Below are positions 51,318-59,368 of a stretch of DNA of 64,000 nucleotides, piece after piece. The DNA is from Erythrobacter oryzae. GTDB lineage: Bacteria > Pseudomonadota > Alphaproteobacteria > Sphingomonadales > Sphingomonadaceae. The stretch's first letter is position 1. Every line of letters begins with the position of its first letter. The DNA is taken from assembly GCF_030271515.1 (NCBI RefSeq), contig NZ_JASCXI010000002.1, positions 310,001 through 374,000 on the forward strand. Reading direction: 5' to 3'. Position numbers and translations under genes: made by a program. The notes under the pieces were generated by a model. The model worked only from the letters and a program-made list of their open reading frames with translations. It was not told where the DNA came from and did not search any database.

Positions 51318-51776
51318 ATGACCTCTCCCCATCCCCCCGGCGGCGTCCTCGATGGCGCGCGGCATCTCTATGCGGTGCGCGTCTATTACGAGGACACGGA
51401 TCTGTCGGGCATCACCTACCACGCCAATTACCTGCGCTGGTTCGAGCGGGCACGCTCCGACCTGCTTCGGATGCTCGGCATCGACCAGCGCGCGGCGATC
51501 GAGAGCGGAGAGGGCGCCTATGCGCTCAGCGAGGTCAATCTGAAGTACCTCGCGCCTGCGCGGCTGGACGATGACGTGGTGATCGAGACCCGCTGCACCG
51601 AGTTGGGCGCGGCCTCGTGCCGGATGCACCAGATTGCGCGGCGGGCCGATCAAACTCTGTGCGAGGCGCATTTGCGTGTCGGCTTCATCACGCTAGACGG
51701 GCGCCCGCGCCGCCAACCGGCCGAATGGCGCGCCGCCTTCCAGACCTTCATGACCCAAGGACCCGTACCCCTGTGA
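51318..51776 (+). CDS. ybgC: tol-pal-associated acyl-CoA thioesterase
   Basis: A 152-residue hot-dog-fold thioesterase. RVYYEDTDLSGITYHANYLRW contains the catalytic Asp and the YHANYLR tyrosine segment of the 4-hydroxybenzoyl-CoA thioesterase family, and VNLKYLAPARLDDDVVI follows. In tol-pal loci YbgC may act on phospholipid-synthesis intermediates. The ATG at 51318 is preferred over the GTG at 51309. Its stop overlaps the GTG of tolQ. Confidence 0.92.
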   Translation: MTSPHPPGGVLDGARHLYAVRVYYEDTDLSGITYHANYLRWFERARSDLLRMLGIDQRAAIESGEGAYALSEVNLKYLAPARLDDDVVIETRCTELGAASCRMHQIARRADQTLCEAHLRVGFITLDGRPRRQPAEWRAAFQTFMTQGPVPL

Positions 51777-52474
51777 CGCTCGACCTGCTAGCCGCCGCCG
51801 CGCCCGCTCCGACCCGCCTCGATCCGGTCGAGCTGTTTATTCAGGCCGACATCATCGTCCAGGCCGTGATGGCGGGCCTGATCCTTGCGAGCGTGTGGGT
51901 GTGGATGATCATCGTCTCCTTCTCCCTGCGCATCGGCGGCCTCTCCAAGAAGTCGCGCGAATACGAAAGCGAGTTCTGGGAGCAGCAGAACCGCGAGGGA
52001 CTGCTGACCAAGCAGGTGCGCAAGGAAGTCCCCGCCGCCCGCGTCGCCGCCGCCGGGCTCGATGAATGGCGCAAGTCGACCGCCAAGCAGCCGGTCGACC
52101 GCGACGCTGCCCGCCAGCGCATCGCCGCAGTGATGGACAGCCAGATCGCGGAAGAGGCCGACGAGCTTGCCGGGCGCCTGAATTTCCTCGCCACGGTCGG
52201 CTCGGTCGCGCCCTTCGTCGGGCTGTTCGGGACGGTGTGGGGGATCATGAACTCCTTCTTCCAGATCGGCGCGCAGCAGAGCGCGTCGCTGGCGGTGGTG
52301 GCTCCCGGCATCGCCGAAGCGCTGTTTGCGACCGCCATCGGCCTGTTCGCCGCGATCCCCGCGGTGATCGCCTACAACCGCTTCGGCGGGTCGGTGGACC
52401 GTTACGAGGCGGCGCTGCAGCGGTTCGCCGACAAGCTCCACACGGGGCTCAGCCGGGAACTGGACCGGGCATGA
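51773..52474 (+). CDS. tolQ: Tol-Pal system proton channel subunit TolQ
   Basis: A 233-residue inner membrane protein with three helices (about 22-44, 137-160, 178-200). LNFLATVGSVAPFVGLFGTVWGI and GIAEALFATAIGLFAAIPAVIAYN are MotA/TolQ/ExbB signatures. With TolR it turns the proton gradient into force on TolA. It starts at a GTG inside the ybgC stop (GTGA). An 88-bp repeat then separates it from tolR. Confidence 0.95.
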   Translation: MTLDLLAAAAPAPTRLDPVELFIQADIIVQAVMAGLILASVWVWMIIVSFSLRIGGLSKKSREYESEFWEQQNREGLLTKQVRKEVPAARVAAAGLDEWRKSTAKQPVDRDAARQRIAAVMDSQIAEEADELAGRLNFLATVGSVAPFVGLFGTVWGIMNSFFQIGAQQSASLAVVAPGIAEALFATAIGLFAAIPAVIAYNRFGGSVDRYEAALQRFADKLHTGLSRELDRA

Positions 52475-52484
52475 GGGGGCGTTT

Positions 52485-52572
52485 TTGTTTTCCGCACGCC
52501 ATCCGGCGCGCGAAATCCTCGCTCACACGGCCTGACGGCCCCGTCGCTGCGGGCGGCCGTTCGGCCTTGCGG
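52485..52572 (-). repeat. 88-bp dispersed repeat, copy 2, inside the tolQ-tolR gap
   Basis: The reverse strand reads from CCGCAAGGCCGAACGG to GCGTGCGGAAAACAA, matching 20935-21022 at 83 of 88 positions without a gap. Its hairpin is CGCGCGCC-ggat-GGCGTGCG (one mispair). It lies 11 bases after the tolQ stop and 26 bases before the tolR start, so it is transcribed within the operon. Confidence 0.85.
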
Positions 52573-52598
52573 CGGCTTCGCCGCCGAGGGGACGACTG

Positions 52599-53039
52599 AT
52601 GGGAATGGCCACCAACTCCCGCCGCAAAGGCTCCCGCCGCTCGCGCCGTGCCGCCATGTCGGAGATCAACGTCACGCCGCTGGTCGACGTGATGCTGGTG
52701 CTGCTGATCATCTTCATGGTGACGGTGACGCTTCCCGCAGTCGGCGTGCCCGTGGAACTCCCCGAAAGCCGCGCCGCGCCGGTCGAGGAGAAGCCCGACC
52801 AGATCACCGTCTCGATCGACGCTGCGGGCACGATCTATATCGAGGATGCCCCGGTGCCCGCCGGGGGCCTCCCCGCCGCGCTCGAGGCGCTGCAACGCGG
52901 GGGCGAGCCGCCGCTGGTGGTGCTGCGCGGCGACCGCAGTCTCGATTACGGCAGAGTGATGCAGGTGATGGGCGAGCTGGGCCGTGCGGGGTTCACCTCG
53001 ATCTCGCTGGTCACCGACGGTTCAGTTAGCGCGCCATAA
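52599..53039 (+). CDS. tolR: Tol-Pal system protein TolR
   Basis: A 146-residue protein with a basic N-terminal tail (SRRKGSRRSRRAAMSEINVT), a single membrane helix (PLVDVMLVLLIIFMVTVTL, with the conserved proton-handling Asp of PLVDVML) and a periplasmic ExbD/TolR domain. It couples TolQ to TolA. ATG at 52599, with GAGGGGACG upstream; 52605 is an alternative. Confidence 0.95.
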   Translation: MGMATNSRRKGSRRSRRAAMSEINVTPLVDVMLVLLIIFMVTVTLPAVGVPVELPESRAAPVEEKPDQITVSIDAAGTIYIEDAPVPAGGLPAALEALQRGGEPPLVVLRGDRSLDYGRVMQVMGELGRAGFTSISLVTDGSVSAP

Positions 53040-53050
53040 CCGGGGAAAGC

Positions 53051-53869
53051 ATGGCAGACTTCGCGCTCAGGAACGAAGAGAAGATCGGCCTCGGCGCTGC
53101 CGTGCTGCTGCATGGCGCGCTGGTGGGCTTGCTCGCGATGCAGACGATGCGCAGCGAGGTCGCGGTCTTCCCCGAGCGGATCAATGTGAGCCTCACGACC
53201 GAGGTGGGGCTGGAGGCGGCAGCGCCCGATCCGGTGAGCGAGAGCCGCATGGCCGCAGCCCCGACGATCGACATCAACCCAGCGCCAGCGCCCGAAGCCG
53301 CCAATCCCGAGCCTGCGCCGCGCGCGGCTCCGGTGCCCCCCAAGCCCCCGGCGCGCACCGCGACCCAGCAGCCCGCGCCCACCCGCGACCGCTCGCGCCC
53401 CGACCGCACGCCGCCCAAGCAGGTGATCACGCCGCCGCGCCAGACCACCGGCAAACCGGGCGGTGCGCCGCGCATCGGTGACGACTTCCTCGACGGCAAG
53501 GGCAGCTCGACCACCACCACCGAAACCCGCGCGCCTGCGGCCAAGTTTGGCAGCACCGAGCGCGCGGCTCTGTTTTCAGCGATCACTCGTCAGATTCGGC
53601 CGCATTGGCAGGGGCAGGCACCCTCCGGAGTCGACGTCGAAAAGCTGGTTGCGGTCGTCAACTGGGAGCTCAACCCCGATGGCTCTCTCAAGGGGCGCCC
53701 GCGCTGCAAGGTCAATCCGGCCAGCATCACCACCAGCAACCAGCCCCAAGTTGGCGTCTATTGCGAGCGCGCCATCCGCGCCGTGCAGCGCGCTGCCCCT
53801 TTCAAACTGCCCGAACAATTCTACGATCGCTGGAAGGCGCTAGAATGGCAATTCGACCGAAGGCTCTGA
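53051..53869 (+). CDS. tolA: TolA-like periplasm-spanning protein
   Basis: A 272-residue protein. One membrane helix near the N terminus (GLGAAVLLHGALVGLLAMQT), a Pro/Ala-rich extended spacer (about 70-150), and a C-terminal TolA-III/TonB-like domain (ITRQIRPHWQ...VNWELNPDGSL...YCERAIRAVQRAAPFKLP) with a Cys pair (PRCKVN, VYCERA). Its spacer is proline-rich rather than the long helix of enteric TolA. It lies 11 bases after tolR and 1 base before tolB. Confidence 0.85.
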   Translation: MADFALRNEEKIGLGAAVLLHGALVGLLAMQTMRSEVAVFPERINVSLTTEVGLEAAAPDPVSESRMAAAPTIDINPAPAPEAANPEPAPRAAPVPPKPPARTATQQPAPTRDRSRPDRTPPKQVITPPRQTTGKPGGAPRIGDDFLDGKGSSTTTTETRAPAAKFGSTERAALFSAITRQIRPHWQGQAPSGVDVEKLVAVVNWELNPDGSLKGRPRCKVNPASITTSNQPQVGVYCERAIRAVQRAAPFKLPEQFYDRWKALEWQFDRRL

Positions 53870-53870
53870 C

Positions 53871-55268
53871 ATGACCAAGACAATCCTCCTGCTCACCGCT
53901 GCCCTGCTGGCCGCGCCGCTTGCCGCGCAAGACCTTGGCGCACCGATGGGAGAGGATCAGAAGGTCGAGAGCGTCGCGGTCGAGGGCGAGGACGCCGACG
54001 GCCCGCTGCGCGGCACCGTCACCGACGAGGCCGCCTGGTCCGACATCGGCATCGCCATCCCCGCCTTCGCCACCGACCGTGAACGCCCGACCCCCGCCAA
54101 CGAAGCCGGCACCGGCGCCTTGGGCCGCGAGATTGCGCGGGTCATCACCGCCAACCTCAGGAACAACGGCCTCTTCAAGCCCGTCGGCCCAGACAGCCTG
54201 CCGCAGCCCGCCTTCTCGGCGATCCGCGCGCCTGCCTATGGCGCGTGGAGTGGGCAGGGCGCGGAAATGCTGGTGCAGGGCTATGTCACCGCGCGCGACG
54301 ACGGGCGGCTGGTGGTCGGCTGCTATCTCTACGACGTCGCGCTCCAGCAGCAATTGGTGCGCGAGGGCTGGGTGGTCGCCGCGGCCGACTGGCGGCGCGC
54401 GGCGCACAAGTGCTCGGACCTCATCTTCTCGCGCCTCACCGGCGAGAGCCCGTTCTTCGACAGCCGCATCGCCTATATCGCCGAGACCGGCCCCAAGGAC
54501 CGCCGCGTCAAGCGCCTCGCGGTGATGGACAGCGACGGTGCGAACCACCGCTTCCTGACGCTGGGCAGCGCCACCGCGCTCACCCCGCGCTACTCGCCCG
54601 ACTATTCGAAGATCCTCTACCTCTCCTATGTCGACGGCAATCCGCGCATCTATGTCTATGACATCGGCAGCGGCAAGCAGACGCTGGTGACCGAGAACCG
54701 CAACCCCACCATCGCCCCGCGCTGGTCGCCCGACGGCAAGTCGATCCTGTTCTCGATGGCGGTCGCGGGCGATACCGACATCTACCTCATCCCGGCAACC
54801 GGCGGGACCGCGAAGAAGCTGACCGACACCCCGGGGATCGACGTCGGCGGCTCCTACTCGCCCGATGGCTCCAAGATCGTGTTCGAGAGCGACCGTTCGG
54901 GCAGCCAGCAGTGCTACATCATGGATGCCGACGGGAAGAACCAGAAGCGCATCAGCTTCTTCGGCGGGCGCTGCGCGACGCCCGAATGGAGCCCGCGCGG
55001 CGACCAGATCGCCTTCACGCGGATCGCGGGCGACTTCAACGTCGCGGTGATGAACACCAGCGGCGGGGGCATGCGCGTCCTCACCCGCGGCTGGCAGGAC
55101 GAGGCCCCGACATGGGCACCCAACGGCCGCATCATCCAGTTCTTCCGCACCGAGAAGAACACCGGCCGCTCCGGCATCTGGCAGGTCGACCTGACCGGCC
55201 AGAACGAACGCCGCCTGCCGACGCCCGTCGACGCCTCCGACCCCGCCTGGGGCCCGATCCGCCCCTGA
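53871..55268 (+). CDS. tolB: Tol-Pal system translocation protein TolB
   Basis: A 465-residue periplasmic beta-propeller. A signal peptide (LLLTAALLAAPLAAQ) is followed by an alpha/beta domain (GREIARVITANLRNNGLFKP) and six propeller repeats, each with a PRYSPD, PRWSPDG, SYSPDGS, PEWSPRG or PTWAPNG strand. It binds Pal and TolA. Start and length fit. It directly follows tolA. Confidence 0.96.
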   Translation: MTKTILLLTAALLAAPLAAQDLGAPMGEDQKVESVAVEGEDADGPLRGTVTDEAAWSDIGIAIPAFATDRERPTPANEAGTGALGREIARVITANLRNNGLFKPVGPDSLPQPAFSAIRAPAYGAWSGQGAEMLVQGYVTARDDGRLVVGCYLYDVALQQQLVREGWVVAAADWRRAAHKCSDLIFSRLTGESPFFDSRIAYIAETGPKDRRVKRLAVMDSDGANHRFLTLGSATALTPRYSPDYSKILYLSYVDGNPRIYVYDIGSGKQTLVTENRNPTIAPRWSPDGKSILFSMAVAGDTDIYLIPATGGTAKKLTDTPGIDVGGSYSPDGSKIVFESDRSGSQQCYIMDADGKNQKRISFFGGRCATPEWSPRGDQIAFTRIAGDFNVAVMNTSGGGMRVLTRGWQDEAPTWAPNGRIIQFFRTEKNTGRSGIWQVDLTGQNERRLPTPVDASDPAWGPIRP

Positions 55269-55297
55269 CCCATAACGACAAGAAAGGAACTCGAGCG

Positions 55298-55819
55298 ATG
55301 AACACCAAGCTTGCGACGATCCTGCTCCTCGCCTCGGCGAGCACGCTGGCAGCCTGCGCCAAGAAGGCGCCCGACGACATTCCGCCCCCGCCGCTCGAGA
55401 CCACGCCGACCCCGACCCCGACCCCGCGTCCGACCACGCCCGCCGGCCCGGCTGTGGGCACGCAGGCGCACTTCGCAGCTGCCGTCGGCTCCTCGACCAC
55501 GATCTACTTCGACACCGATCGGTACAATGTCGACACGCAGGATGCCGCCGCGCTTCAGGCACAGGCGCAGTATTTCGCGCGCTATCCGCAGATCACCTTC
55601 ACCATCGAAGGCCACGCCGACGAGCGCGGCACGCGCGAATACAACATCGCGCTGGGCGAGAAGCGCGCCAATGCGGCCAAGGCCTATCTGGTCAGCCTCG
55701 GCGTCGATGGCAGCCGCATTTCGGTGGTGAGCTACGGCAAGGAGCGCCCGGTCGCGCTTGCCTCGAACGAGGCCGCCTGGGCGCAGAACCGCCGCGCGGC
55801 GAGCGTCATCATCAATTGA
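55298..55819 (+). CDS. pal: peptidoglycan-associated lipoprotein
   Basis: A 173-residue outer membrane lipoprotein. The lipobox is STLAACAKK (Cys20), a Pro/Thr spacer follows, then the OmpA-like domain: IYFDTDRYNVD, TIEGHADERGTREYNIALGE and KRANAAKAYLVSLGV with RRAASVII at the end. It anchors the Tol system to murein. AAAGGAA lies eight bases upstream of the ATG at 55298. No ybgF/cpoB follows. Confidence 0.96.
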   Translation: MNTKLATILLLASASTLAACAKKAPDDIPPPPLETTPTPTPTPRPTTPAGPAVGTQAHFAAAVGSSTTIYFDTDRYNVDTQDAAALQAQAQYFARYPQITFTIEGHADERGTREYNIALGEKRANAAKAYLVSLGVDGSRISVVSYGKERPVALASNEAAWAQNRRAASVIIN

Positions 55820-55981
55820 GGCCGGGGCCCCCTGGCCTTTCGGCGCAATGCGTCGGGGGCCGGGGAGGCTGAAGGGGCGCGGCCCCGGGGCCGCGCTGCG
55901 TGGCCGCTGGCACGGGTCCCTCGGCTTCGCCTTCGGGGCCCCCACCCCAACCCCTCCCCAAGGGGAGGGGCGAACGGCGCC
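55820..55981. repeat. GC-rich terminator-like region after pal with a CCTCCCC/GGGGAGG element
   Basis: GGCCGGGGCCCCCTGGCC starts just after the pal stop, and ACCCCAACCCCTCCCCAAGGGGAGGGG lies at 55942-55970, half of the hisF-hisE repeat family. Several self-pairing segments (GGCGCGGCCCCGGGGCCGCG) make termination here likely. Confidence 0.55.
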
Positions 55982-56107
55982 TCAGAAGGCCAGCACCAGA
56001 GCGACCGGCGCCTCGATCCCCGCCAGTTCGCGCGCGCCCGTGATCATGCACAGCCCCGCGAGCGCGAGCACGCAGAAGAGGCTGGAGAGGGTCAGTTGCT
56101 GGCTCAT
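55982..56107 (-). CDS. 41-residue membrane protein
   Basis: A short protein, MSQQLTLSSLFCVLALAGLC followed by MITGARELAGIEAPVALVLAF. Most of it is hydrophobic with one or two short spans. AAAGGA is eight bases upstream of the ATG at 56107, which argues for a real gene. It is convergent with pal. No family known to me. Confidence 0.5.
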   Translation of the reverse strand: MSQQLTLSSLFCVLALAGLCMITGARELAGIEAPVALVLAF

Positions 56108-56245
56108 GGTTTCGGGTCCTTTTGCAATGCAACATTTCACATTGCAACCGGTTCCCGTGTTCTCACGCCTTCCCATTCGCGGCCATAGCGCCTAGATTGA
56201 CCGCGTGACCCAATCGACCAACGACATGACTTCGGGCAAGGCCCG

Positions 56246-56779
56246 GTGAGCCGCGCGCGCCGGTCGATGGATTGGGGCTTCCCGCGCTGGCGGCCCTATG
56301 GTTCCTCGCAGGAAGCGGCGAACGTGCGCATCTGCGACCGCCACGGCTGCGACGAGCCGGGCGATTGCCCCGCGCCCAAGGCCCCCAACAGCCGCGACCG
56401 GTGGTATTTCTGCCAGAAGCACGCCGCCGAATACAATTCCAAGTGGGACTACTTCGAGGGCCTCGACAAGGCCGAGAAGGAGGAACGCGCCCGCGCCGAG
56501 CGGCAGGAAAGCGCGGGCTATGCCGAAAGCGCCCACTACGGCTGGGCGGGATCGGGCGACGGCTCGCGCTCGGCCGACGAGATGCGCGCGCTGGAAGTGC
56601 TCGGGCTCGAACCCGATGCCGATTTTGCCGCGGTCAAGAAGGCCTACCGAGCCCGCGCCAAGGAAGTGCACCCCGACGTCAAGCCGGGCGATGCCGAGGC
56701 GGCGAAGCAGTTCCAGCTGATCCAGACCAGCTACGAAGTCCTGCGCGCGGCCGAAGAACGGCGCGAGTGGCGGGGGTGA
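56246..56779 (+). CDS. J-domain protein with an N-terminal zinc-ribbon-like region
   Basis: A 177-residue protein. Near the N terminus CDRHGCDEPGDCPAPKAPN and WYFCQKHAAEYN give a Cys/His cluster that could bind zinc; the last 60 residues are a DnaJ domain (ALEVLGLEPDADFAAVKKAY...VHPDVKPGD) with the HPD loop. It should stimulate DnaK on a specific client. It is known from alphaproteobacteria as a CbpA-like orphan. The start is uncertain: GTG at 56246 or ATG at 56267. Confidence 0.85.
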   Translation: MSRARRSMDWGFPRWRPYGSSQEAANVRICDRHGCDEPGDCPAPKAPNSRDRWYFCQKHAAEYNSKWDYFEGLDKAEKEERARAERQESAGYAESAHYGWAGSGDGSRSADEMRALEVLGLEPDADFAAVKKAYRARAKEVHPDVKPGDAEAAKQFQLIQTSYEVLRAAEERREWRG

Positions 56780-56962
56780 GCCGCCCGCTGCGGTAGGGAC
56801 GAAAGCATTTTCCTACTCGCGCGGGCTGTGACAGCTTTCGGGAATGTCCTGCCCCGCGCTCCTTCCCGCCTGCACCCGTGCCGCCTCAGGCAGCCTCGCG
56901 CGGGGGAGGGTTTTTCGCCTCTGGACAGTGTCTCTCGTGTCTCATGGTTCAGCCTTGCGCGC

Positions 56963-57805
56963 TCAGGGCTGAACGGGCGGGCCGGCAAAGCCCTTGCCCT
57001 TCGAGTCGATCTGCGGATCGGGGTTGTCGTTCCACCACGGCACGTCGGTCCAGGGGCGCACGTCGACCTCGTGGCTCCAGCAGTTGCGGGGCTGGTGGGC
57101 GAGGTGCCAGTAGGTCTCGGCAAGGGCTGCGGGGTCGATGACGCCGTCGCTCCCCTTGCCCGCCTTGAAGGCGTCGAACTTGGACCCGAGCAGCTTGCCG
57201 AGGGTGTCGGGGGCGTCGACCGGGCCGTCGACGATGACGTGGGCGACATGGATGCCCTTGGGGGCGAACTCGGCGTTCAAGGTCTGGCACAGCATCCGCC
57301 GCCCGCCCATCGCTGCGGCGTGGCTGTGCTGGCCCGCGTTGCCGCGCACTGCGGCGGTGGCGGAGGTGACGAGGAGGGTGCCGTGGGGGCCGCCGTCGCG
57401 CGCGCGCGCGGTCATGTGCGGGAACAGCGCGTGGGCGAGGCGGAAGACGCCGTAGGTGCCGAGCCGCCAGCCGAGCTCGAAGATGCGGTGCGGGGTGTCG
57501 GGCAGGGCGCGGTTCCCGATCTGCGCGCCGAGGTTGTAGAGCGCAGCGCGGATGGGGCCGATCTCGGCCTCGGTGCGCGCGACCAGCTCCTCGATGCTGC
57601 CGTCCTCGGCGGCGTTGAGCAGGGTGCCGGTGGCAGAGCCGCCCGCCGCCTCGATCTCGCCCACCATGCGGGCGAGCCCCTCCTCGTCCGAGCGGCGGGC
57701 GAGGACGGCGTGGTAGCCCCCGGCGGCAAAGCGCGCGGCGGCGTTGCCCCCGATCCCGGCGCCCGCGCCGATGACGAGGAACACGGGTTTGCGGGTGTCG
57801 GTCAT
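56963..57805 (-). CDS. SDR family NAD(P)-dependent protein
   Basis: A 280-residue SDR with the nucleotide loop VIGAGAGIGGNAAARFAAGG (about 9-28). The usual catalytic YxxxK is not apparent: the region AGQHSHAAAMGGRRMLCQTL has His/Ala in its place, so it may be a divergent or non-catalytic SDR. It ends in a longer tail (WTDVPWWNDNPDPQIDSKGKG). The ATG at 57805 is chosen for the Rossmann start. It lies 81 bases after the Cys/Met-enzyme gene on the same strand. Confidence 0.8.
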   Translation of the reverse strand: MTDTRKPVFLVIGAGAGIGGNAAARFAAGGYHAVLARRSDEEGLARMVGEIEAAGGSATGTLLNAAEDGSIEELVARTEAEIGPIRAALYNLGAQIGNRALPDTPHRIFELGWRLGTYGVFRLAHALFPHMTARARDGGPHGTLLVTSATAAVRGNAGQHSHAAAMGGRRMLCQTLNAEFAPKGIHVAHVIVDGPVDAPDTLGKLLGSKFDAFKAGKGSDGVIDPAALAETYWHLAHQPRNCWSHEVDVRPWTDVPWWNDNPDPQIDSKGKGFAGPPVQP

Positions 57806-57886
57806 GTGTGCGGTCTCCCTGCCGCCACCCTGAAACTTGCGCGACCGCGGGTCAAACAAGTTCACGATGGCGGCGGGAAAGCAGGA

Positions 57887-59200
57887 CTACACGGCGTCGA
57901 GCGCCTGCGCGAAGTCGGCGATCAGGTCGTCCGCGTCCTCGATGCCGACGCTGATGCGCACGAGGTTGTCGGTGATGCCGAGCAGGTCCTTCCTCGCTTG
58001 CGGCACCGAGAGGTGGGTCATCGAGGCGGGGTGGCTCGCCAGCGTCTCGGTCCCGCCGAGGCTGACGGCGAGCTTGGCGATGGTGAGGTTGTCGAGGAAG
58101 CGGAAGCACTCCGCCTCGCCGCCCTTGATGAAGACCGAGAAGGTGCTGCCGGCGCCGAGGCAGTGGCGGTCGTAGATGTCCTGCTGGCGCGCATCGGCGA
58201 TGAAGCCGAGGTAGCCGAGGCCCTCGACCTTGGGGTGGTCACGCAGGAAGGCGCAGACCTTGGCGGCGTTCTCGCCGGCACGCTGCATGCGCAGCTCGAC
58301 CGTCTCGAGCGAGCGCAGGAGCATCCAGGCGGTGTTGGGGTCGACGATCCCGCCCATCGTGTTGCGCAGCGCGCGCACCGGCGCGATCCACTTCTTCGCG
58401 CCCGCTATGGAGCCTGCCACGAGGTCGGAATGGCCGCCGACATACTTGGTGAGCGAGTAGGCGACGATATCCGCCCCGTGATCGAGCGGCCGCGACCACA
58501 GGGGGCCGAGGAAGGTGTTGTCGATGGCGATGGGGGTGTCGGGAAGGTGAGCATCGCGGGCGTCCCTGACCGCCTCGACATCGACCAGCGCGTTGGTGGG
58601 GTTGGCGGGGCTTTCGAGGTAGATCATGGCGACCTTGCCGCCGTGCTCCGCCGCCTGCGCCTTGGCCCTGGCGAGCACCGCGTCCAGCTCCTCGCGGGTC
58701 GCGCCCGCGGGGAAGTCGACGTAGCTGACCCCGAAGCGGCTCAGCACCTTGGCGACGAAGCCCTCGCTCGCCGCGTAGAGCGGGCCCGAGTGGACGATCA
58801 CGTCGCCCGCGCTGGCATAGGCCATCATCAGGATGCAGATCGCGGTCATCCCGCTGCTGAAAGTGAGTGCGTCCTCGGCCCCGTCCCACACCGCGAGGCG
58901 GTCTTCGAGGATCTCCTGGTTGGGGCCGTTGAAGCGCGAGTAGACGAGGCCCTCGGCCCCGCCTTCGCGCAGGCCGGTGATGCCCTCGAAGTGGCGCTTG
59001 CCCGCCGCCGCGCTCTCGAAGGCGAAGGTGCTGGTGAGGAAGATCGGGGCCTTCAGCGAACCTTCCGAGAGGACCGGGTCGTAACCGTGGCCCATCATCA
59101 GCGTGGCGGGGCTCAACGGGCGGCCGTTGATCTCGCGCCTTGCGGGCTTGGGCTTGCGGCGCGGGGTGGGGGTGTCGACGGCGTCTGTGGCGTCGGGCAT
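57887..59200 (-). CDS. cystathionine gamma-synthase family PLP enzyme
   Basis: A 437-residue Cys/Met-metabolism PLP protein. VYSRFNGPNQEILEDRLAVWD, the cofactor-binding SGMTA, AIDNTFLGPLW and the lysine in YSLTKYVGGHSDLVAG are conserved. The family contains cystathionine synthase, cystathionine lyase, O-acetylhomoserine sulfhydrylase and methionine gamma-lyase; sequence alone does not choose. An unusually long, basic N-terminal tail (MPDATDAVDTPTPRRKPKPA) precedes the domain. A hairpin lies between its start and the transporter gene upstream. Confidence 0.88.
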   Translation of the reverse strand: MPDATDAVDTPTPRRKPKPARREINGRPLSPATLMMGHGYDPVLSEGSLKAPIFLTSTFAFESAAAGKRHFEGITGLREGGAEGLVYSRFNGPNQEILEDRLAVWDGAEDALTFSSGMTAICILMMAYASAGDVIVHSGPLYAASEGFVAKVLSRFGVSYVDFPAGATREELDAVLARAKAQAAEHGGKVAMIYLESPANPTNALVDVEAVRDARDAHLPDTPIAIDNTFLGPLWSRPLDHGADIVAYSLTKYVGGHSDLVAGSIAGAKKWIAPVRALRNTMGGIVDPNTAWMLLRSLETVELRMQRAGENAAKVCAFLRDHPKVEGLGYLGFIADARQQDIYDRHCLGAGSTFSVFIKGGEAECFRFLDNLTIAKLAVSLGGTETLASHPASMTHLSVPQARKDLLGITDNLVRISVGIEDADDLIADFAQALDAV

Positions 59201-59226
59201 GGGACGCGATCCTTCCTATTGGTCAC

Positions 59227-59246
59227 GCTCCCAGGAAGGCGGGAGC
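59227..59246 (-). terminator. small hairpin upstream of the PLP-enzyme gene
   Basis: GCTCCC (59227-59232) pairs with GGGAGC (59241-59246) around an 8-base loop, within the 168-base gap after the SLC13 gene and 26 bases upstream of the PLP-enzyme ATG. It could end the transporter transcript. I found no convincing SAM, SAH or cobalamin riboswitch in this gap. Confidence 0.35.
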
Positions 59247-59368
59247 CGGTCGCGGCAGGCAGGGCGCCCGTTCCTAACCTCCGCAGGAACGCCTCTCCGC
59301 TGCCGCCGCTGTGCTGGGGCAAGAGCTACCGCGTGCGCACGATCCTTTCAACCGCGTGGCGCAAGATT

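Noticed and set aside
59201..59368. A SAM- or SAH-type riboswitch before the Cys/Met PLP-enzyme gene
   Set aside because: Looked for because of the gene's family, but the conserved cores of SAM-II, SAM-V and SAH elements were not found by eye.
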